This document shows, piece after piece, positions 59,988-64,000 of a DNA stretch of 64,000 nucleotides (the stretch's first letter is position 1; the number at the start of each line of letters is the position of its first letter). The translations under genes were made by a program, and so were the position numbers. The DNA comes from Andrena cerasifolii. Taxonomy: Eukaryota; Arthropoda; Insecta; Hymenoptera; Andrenidae. Under the pieces are notes generated by a model. It saw nothing but the letters and a program-made list of their open reading frames with translations, made no database searches and was not told where the DNA came from. The DNA lies in NCBI RefSeq assembly GCF_050908995.1, contig NC_135131.1, forward strand, positions 10,310,001 through 10,374,000. Direction: 5' to 3'.

Positions 59988-61082
59988 TTCTACCTATGCC
60001 GGGGGATCTCTTCCTGCCCCCGGTATGTCTGTATAATGTACCTTACACCGTCTCCTGGTACGGTCTTACGGAGACCAACCCCCCGGCCACCCTGCTCGCG
60101 TCCTTCCTGTTCTCGGCGAAACGTTTCCACGGTCGATCTTTTTGCGGATTTACACCTGTTGGACTTCTCGTTTTACCGCACCCGTTATTCCTTCTTCCTG
60201 CTCAAAGAATTCCGCCCCTCCCTACTCCCGTGTCGCGTTCTGCATCGACTGAAGAACTGCCCGCGATTCACCCTCCACTTTCGGATGCCGCTCTCGCTCG
60301 CTTTTCGGTCGGCTTCGACGGGTGTATTTGTCCTCCGGTGTGTCGTTCCCCGCCTTATCCTCGGACTTGACTTCCTCAAGGTCGACTCGTCTAATACTCT
60401 AATCCGGCGATGTAGATTAGATTCAAAGATCGGCAACGGAAGTAATCCCTGTCTCCGGGGAGCTGCCGACGGTCGTTGACTCCCGAAGACACCCCGGTTC
60501 CGCGGGGGTAACCGGCGGAAGTCTCGTCGCTGAGGAAGGGCACAGATCGGAAGAGGCTAGGGGTTTGGAATTTTTTTTTCCCTCCCGTCTCGCGTCAATT
60601 AGTCTGGGATAATTGGTCTGGCGATGCCCTTGAACCCTAAGTATTGATTGGTGAGGTTGGATTCTGCCGGTGGCTTTCCCTCTTGCCTCCGAACCGATGG
60701 CACCACCCCTATGCATCCACCGCCGAACCAACCGACTACCCGCCCGTTCCCTAACCCCTGCACCAACACCCGCGCTCTGCCCTGCCTGCCAGCCCATCGC
60801 CTAGCGACCGTGGTTCTCCAAGTGCCCGCGTCGCCGTTAAACCTCTGCCCCCGCAACGATCTTCGCCCGTTCTTTATTTATTTAATTGAACCGCGACATG
60901 CCATTTAAAGCACCCGCAACGCCACCTCCGCGGGCCTCGCTCGGGCGGCATCGAGCGACAGCCCGCCATCGAATCTTCGCGCCGCGGAGGGCAACGCTCG
61001 ATTCGATAGATTCGGTGCACTCAGTGGCACCCATTCGCTTTGGAGCAGCGAGGAAGCCGCGAGGAACGATCGACGCACAGTG

Positions 61083-62070
61083 GGGACACTCCATGCGAAC
61101 TCGGACAGGTTTCGGAGTAAGTTTTCGTAGATTGCTGAAATTTGAACATGCTGTAGTCTTTAGTGATATTTAAACGTACCCCAAAGGATTTTTCGAAATT
61201 TTGAAAAATGTCGATTTTACAGCTGTTTCAAGTTAAGTGCTAACTTTTTTTTCAATAAATTATAGCTAGGGAAGTAGTAAACGGTTGGAGATGAGCTTTG
61301 CGGTGCTTATAGAGAAGACATTGAAGTTTTAAGAAAAAATTATTTCAGTTTAACAACAAAAATTTGAATCATTTATGTGGAATTATTTTAAACAAATGCA
61401 GGTTTTTTACATCGCGGGCGATTTTAAAAATTTAAAAAAAGGAGAATGTAGTTCTATCCTTCCCCTTGATGGACAAATTTTCCAAAATATAAATAGTAAG
61501 AGTTTTTTTCAAATACTTACCATTTTCGAGAATCCTGTATAAGAATATCAGGTATAGCCGCTTGGCCGCTGCGAGTACCGCACGGCCCGACCAGTCGAGC
61601 CGGTGCTGAGCAACGCAGCGTCAACTTTCGCAATTTCTACAGGGCCAATTTTAAAATGTCCACATTTTTTACAATTTTTCCATCAAGGGGAAGGATAGAA
61701 CTATATTCTTCTTGTTTTTCAATTTTTTAAAATCGCGCCCGATGTTAAAAAGCTGCGTTTGTTTAAAATAATTGCACAAAAATGATTAAAAAAATTTTTT
61801 TTAAGTGAAATATTTTTTTCTTAAAACTTCAATGTCTTCTCTATAAACACCGTAAAGCTCATCTCCATCCGTTTACTACTTCCATAGCTATAATTTATTG
61901 AAAAAAAAGTTAGCGCTTAACTTGAAACAGCTGTAAAATCGATATTTTTCAAAATTTTGAAAAATCCTTTGAGGTACGTTTAAATATCACTAAAGACTAC
62001 AGCATATTCAAATTTCAGCAATCTACGAAAATTTACTCCGAAATCTTTTCGAGTTCGCGTGGAATGTCCC
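61083..62070. mobile_element. GGGACATTCC foldback element, copy 2 (nested)
   Basis: Same family as 44967-45620 (ends GGGACAYTCC, same palindromic arms). It is inserted just after the CACAGTG heptamer of the outer element, splitting its terminal repeat. It itself carries the TA-flanked insert 61451-61701. Confidence 0.72.
61451..61701. mobile_element. TA-flanked MITE, innermost of the nest
   Basis: 251 bp with inverted ends GTTCTATCCTTCCCCTTGAT, flanked by TA on both sides (61449-61450, 61702-61703), as expected for Tc1/mariner-type insertions. It is absent from copy 1 at the corresponding place, which shows it inserted later. Confidence 0.68.
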
Positions 62071-63618
62071 ACTTGGGAAAATTTTGCGATTTTATGGCCA
62101 AAACTACAGAAATGAAATTTTTTAATTTTACAAATTTAATACAAATGTCAATTGAAGAACTATATCCATTTTAGTGGTCAAAACCTCAAAACTTATTTTT
62201 AATATATAAAATTCGGCACTTTTACGTTCTAATATATGAGAAACTAAATTATCCTAAAAACAGCACTTACAAAAATTACGGATGATAAAGATTTTTGTAT
62301 TATTTACATTTATACACTTTTTTCTTTGTTAGAGCATGCCTCTGCTACAGTGCAGCAGGGCATAGCAGAAGGGTTAGCGCTTCTGACGACAAACATACAT
62401 AATACAAACAATCAAACAGAGAATCGAAGCTGAATAAAATCTTTTAAAAAAGAATAAGAAGGTTTGTATTGTATAACCTGTGAACCAGTCTCGGTCACAG
62501 TTATGTCGTATGTTAGACAAGACACACTGGATCGTGTTTAAAAAAAATGCTTACAATTACAAGATTAGCAACTATTAGCAATTAATAATTGCAATTATAG
62601 AATCAAAATAGTCTATTTTATGCATTGAAAATTAATTCTTATGTGACAAGGTTATTTGTATGCCTTGAAATTATTTTCAGATCTTTGGATAACACAATAT
62701 AAGTGTTCGAAGCAACTTGAAAATCTGGATTAATTCTTTGCGATCGGTCTAACCTCGCATGAACATAAACATTTGCGAGTCTATACGAGCTTCGTATTAA
62801 AGCATATAACAGTAAAATTGTTGGCATTCGATACTCATATTAGTTCATCAATTGACATTTGCATTTACTTTGTCGAATTGTAAAACTGATTTTTGTGGTT
62901 TTGGCCATAAAATCGCGAAATTTCCCCACTGTGCGACGGAGCGTTTTCCGCCAACTCCCCCGGGGATCACTCATAGTGCACGACGTCGCGATCGTCGGTC
63001 GTAAAGTTCCGTATCGGTTCGACGGGGGGATGCACGCGTGCCGAGGAATTACGGGAAAGCGGCTGTAGCGGCGGAGGATTTTGCACAGTGACCGCTCCTA
63101 CAGCCGGCTTCTCGAACTCCACGCGTATTCCTCGGGGCACGACGCCCACCCCCGCGAAGATTTCGGAAAGCGCGAGGCGGTCGTAGCTGCCCAACCTATC
63201 CCCGGGCAATCTTAATTACTACCCGTTAGAAGGGTGACGGCATCGTCGTGTCGCCGCGGCATGCACGTCCGACATGGAAGTTCGATCACCCTGCTGCAAT
63301 CAATACTACGAAACTCACGGATTGTCGAGTTCGAAGATTCGCGGACATTTCAACGAGGTTATACGTATCCGCCCGCAACCCGGAGGGGGGTGGTGGTGAG
63401 GGGAGGCGTGTGAAAGAGGGATGGAAGGTGAAAGAGAGGGAGAGGGAAGGAGAGAGAGAGAGAGAGAATGCGTGCGTGGAAACGGTTGGAAGTCACCGGT
63501 GTCGGTGCCGTCGCGAGTGCCGAGGAGAGAATCGGGGGTTGGGGGTGGTCGATACGGCCCTGGGGCCGCGACAGCCGCGTCGGAGGCCTCCCCATTCTTC
63601 CTGCGGACGTTTTTGCCC

Positions 63619-63635
63619 CCCTCTCTCTCTCTCTC

Positions 63636-63685
<50 letters not shown>
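63619..63685. repeat. (CT)n microsatellite
   Basis: CT dinucleotide run of about 65 bp with one interruption. Confidence 0.9.
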
Positions 63686-63688
<3 letters not shown>

Positions 63689-64000
63689 GCAATTCTCTTC
63701 TTCTCCTCCAGCCATACCGCTGCGAACCTAGTCCTACCCACCGCCACCCAGTTTTCCACCCACGCTCCGCTTTCCAGCCGCCACCGACACCCCCGGCGCA
63801 GCCTGCCTAAACCCCCACCTGGAACCCTCTGCTTCCATCGCCTAACTCTTCCTCTGCCTCCTAGCCACCCCCTCCTAGCCACCGCCACCGCCGGCACCGC
63901 TCTCTAGCCGCCTGTCCCCTCGCCGACCCTGTCTAATCGCACCACCCCTGGCTTGATTAAAGAACAGAGAGCCTCAACTTCAACGCGAGCCTTCTTCCTC

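Larger units (their letters stand above)
61076..62933. mobile_element. Transib-like non-autonomous element with nested insertions
   Basis: Ends CACAGTGGGG and CCCCACTGTG, flanked by a 5-bp duplication CGACG (61071-61075, 62934-62938). Transib transposons and the RAG recombination signal share a CACWRTG/CACAGTG heptamer, and Transib duplicates 5-bp CG-rich CGNCG-type targets. The arms GCGATTTTATGGCCAAAAC (after 62071 and, inverted, near 62900) confirm a terminal repeat of about 35 bp, its left copy split by the inner element. No transposase frame is seen, so it is non-autonomous. Confidence 0.6.
52143..64000. other. region right of the psq BTB exons, no coding exon found
   Basis: Probably psq intron. 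Contains the pyrimidine block, the donor at 58326, the nested transposons at 61076-62933 and several CT runs (56626-56669, 59955-59978, 63619-63685). No HTH, finger or BTB sequence recognised. Confidence 0.55.

Noticed and set aside
1..64000. tRNA, rRNA, CRISPR or bacterial-type operon features
   Set aside because: None recognised; the window is spliced eukaryotic DNA, so such features are not expected apart from tRNAs, and no cloverleaf was found by eye.

Overview
This is an insect genomic window, most likely hymenopteran: it is intron-rich, with CpG-rich intergenic DNA, many short microsatellites and TIR elements. It holds most of one complex locus and the start of its neighbour. The minus strand carries longitudinals lacking (lola), and the plus strand carries the BTB exons of a gene I read as pipsqueak (psq). 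The two sit head to head. From memory they are also neighbours in Drosophila, which supports both names. No searches were run.

Lola, right to left (sense direction): three candidate non-coding first exons with GT donors (36845, 35772, 34970); BTB start exon (34221-34024, ATG at 34197); second BTB/linker exon (33152-32764); basic-linker exon (32633-32390); acidic exon (32108-31931); and a phase-symmetric last common exon (28287-28147). Both exons that can splice to a tail end one base into a codon. Every 3' exon called here starts two bases before its frame, so any of them can be joined. The common part is about 375 residues.

Alternative terminal exons follow on the same strand. Nine encode C2HC/C2H2 zinc-finger tails (17037, 13034, 9716, 8824, 7142, 4939, 4079, 2905, 1265). 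Two encode something else: a pipsqueak-type helix-turn-helix (30664-30300) and a Cys/His zinc ribbon like the C-terminus of piggyBac transposases (24264-24044). One or two further phase-compatible acceptors may mark cryptic exons. The array probably continues beyond position 1. In this family the shared BTB end dimerises and the tail sets DNA specificity, so the locus makes a set of transcription factors from one scaffold.

From 37 to 50 kb is the inter-promoter region and probable psq 5' UTR/intron DNA. The psq BTB is split over 50485-50629 and 51978-52142. Its HTH exons are not visible and should lie to the right. From 52 to 64 kb the sequence is non-coding as far as I can see, with a pyrimidine-rich block ending in a donor at 58326.

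Mobile DNA consists of TIR/foldback elements: a TTAA-flanked palindrome (5906-6611), two piggyBac-like MITEs (28443, 29460), two GGGACATTCC foldbacks (44967 and 61083), a MITE at 51422, and a three-deep nest at 61076-62933. The outer element of that nest has CACAGTG ends and a CGACG target duplication, the signature of Transib/RAG-type transposition.
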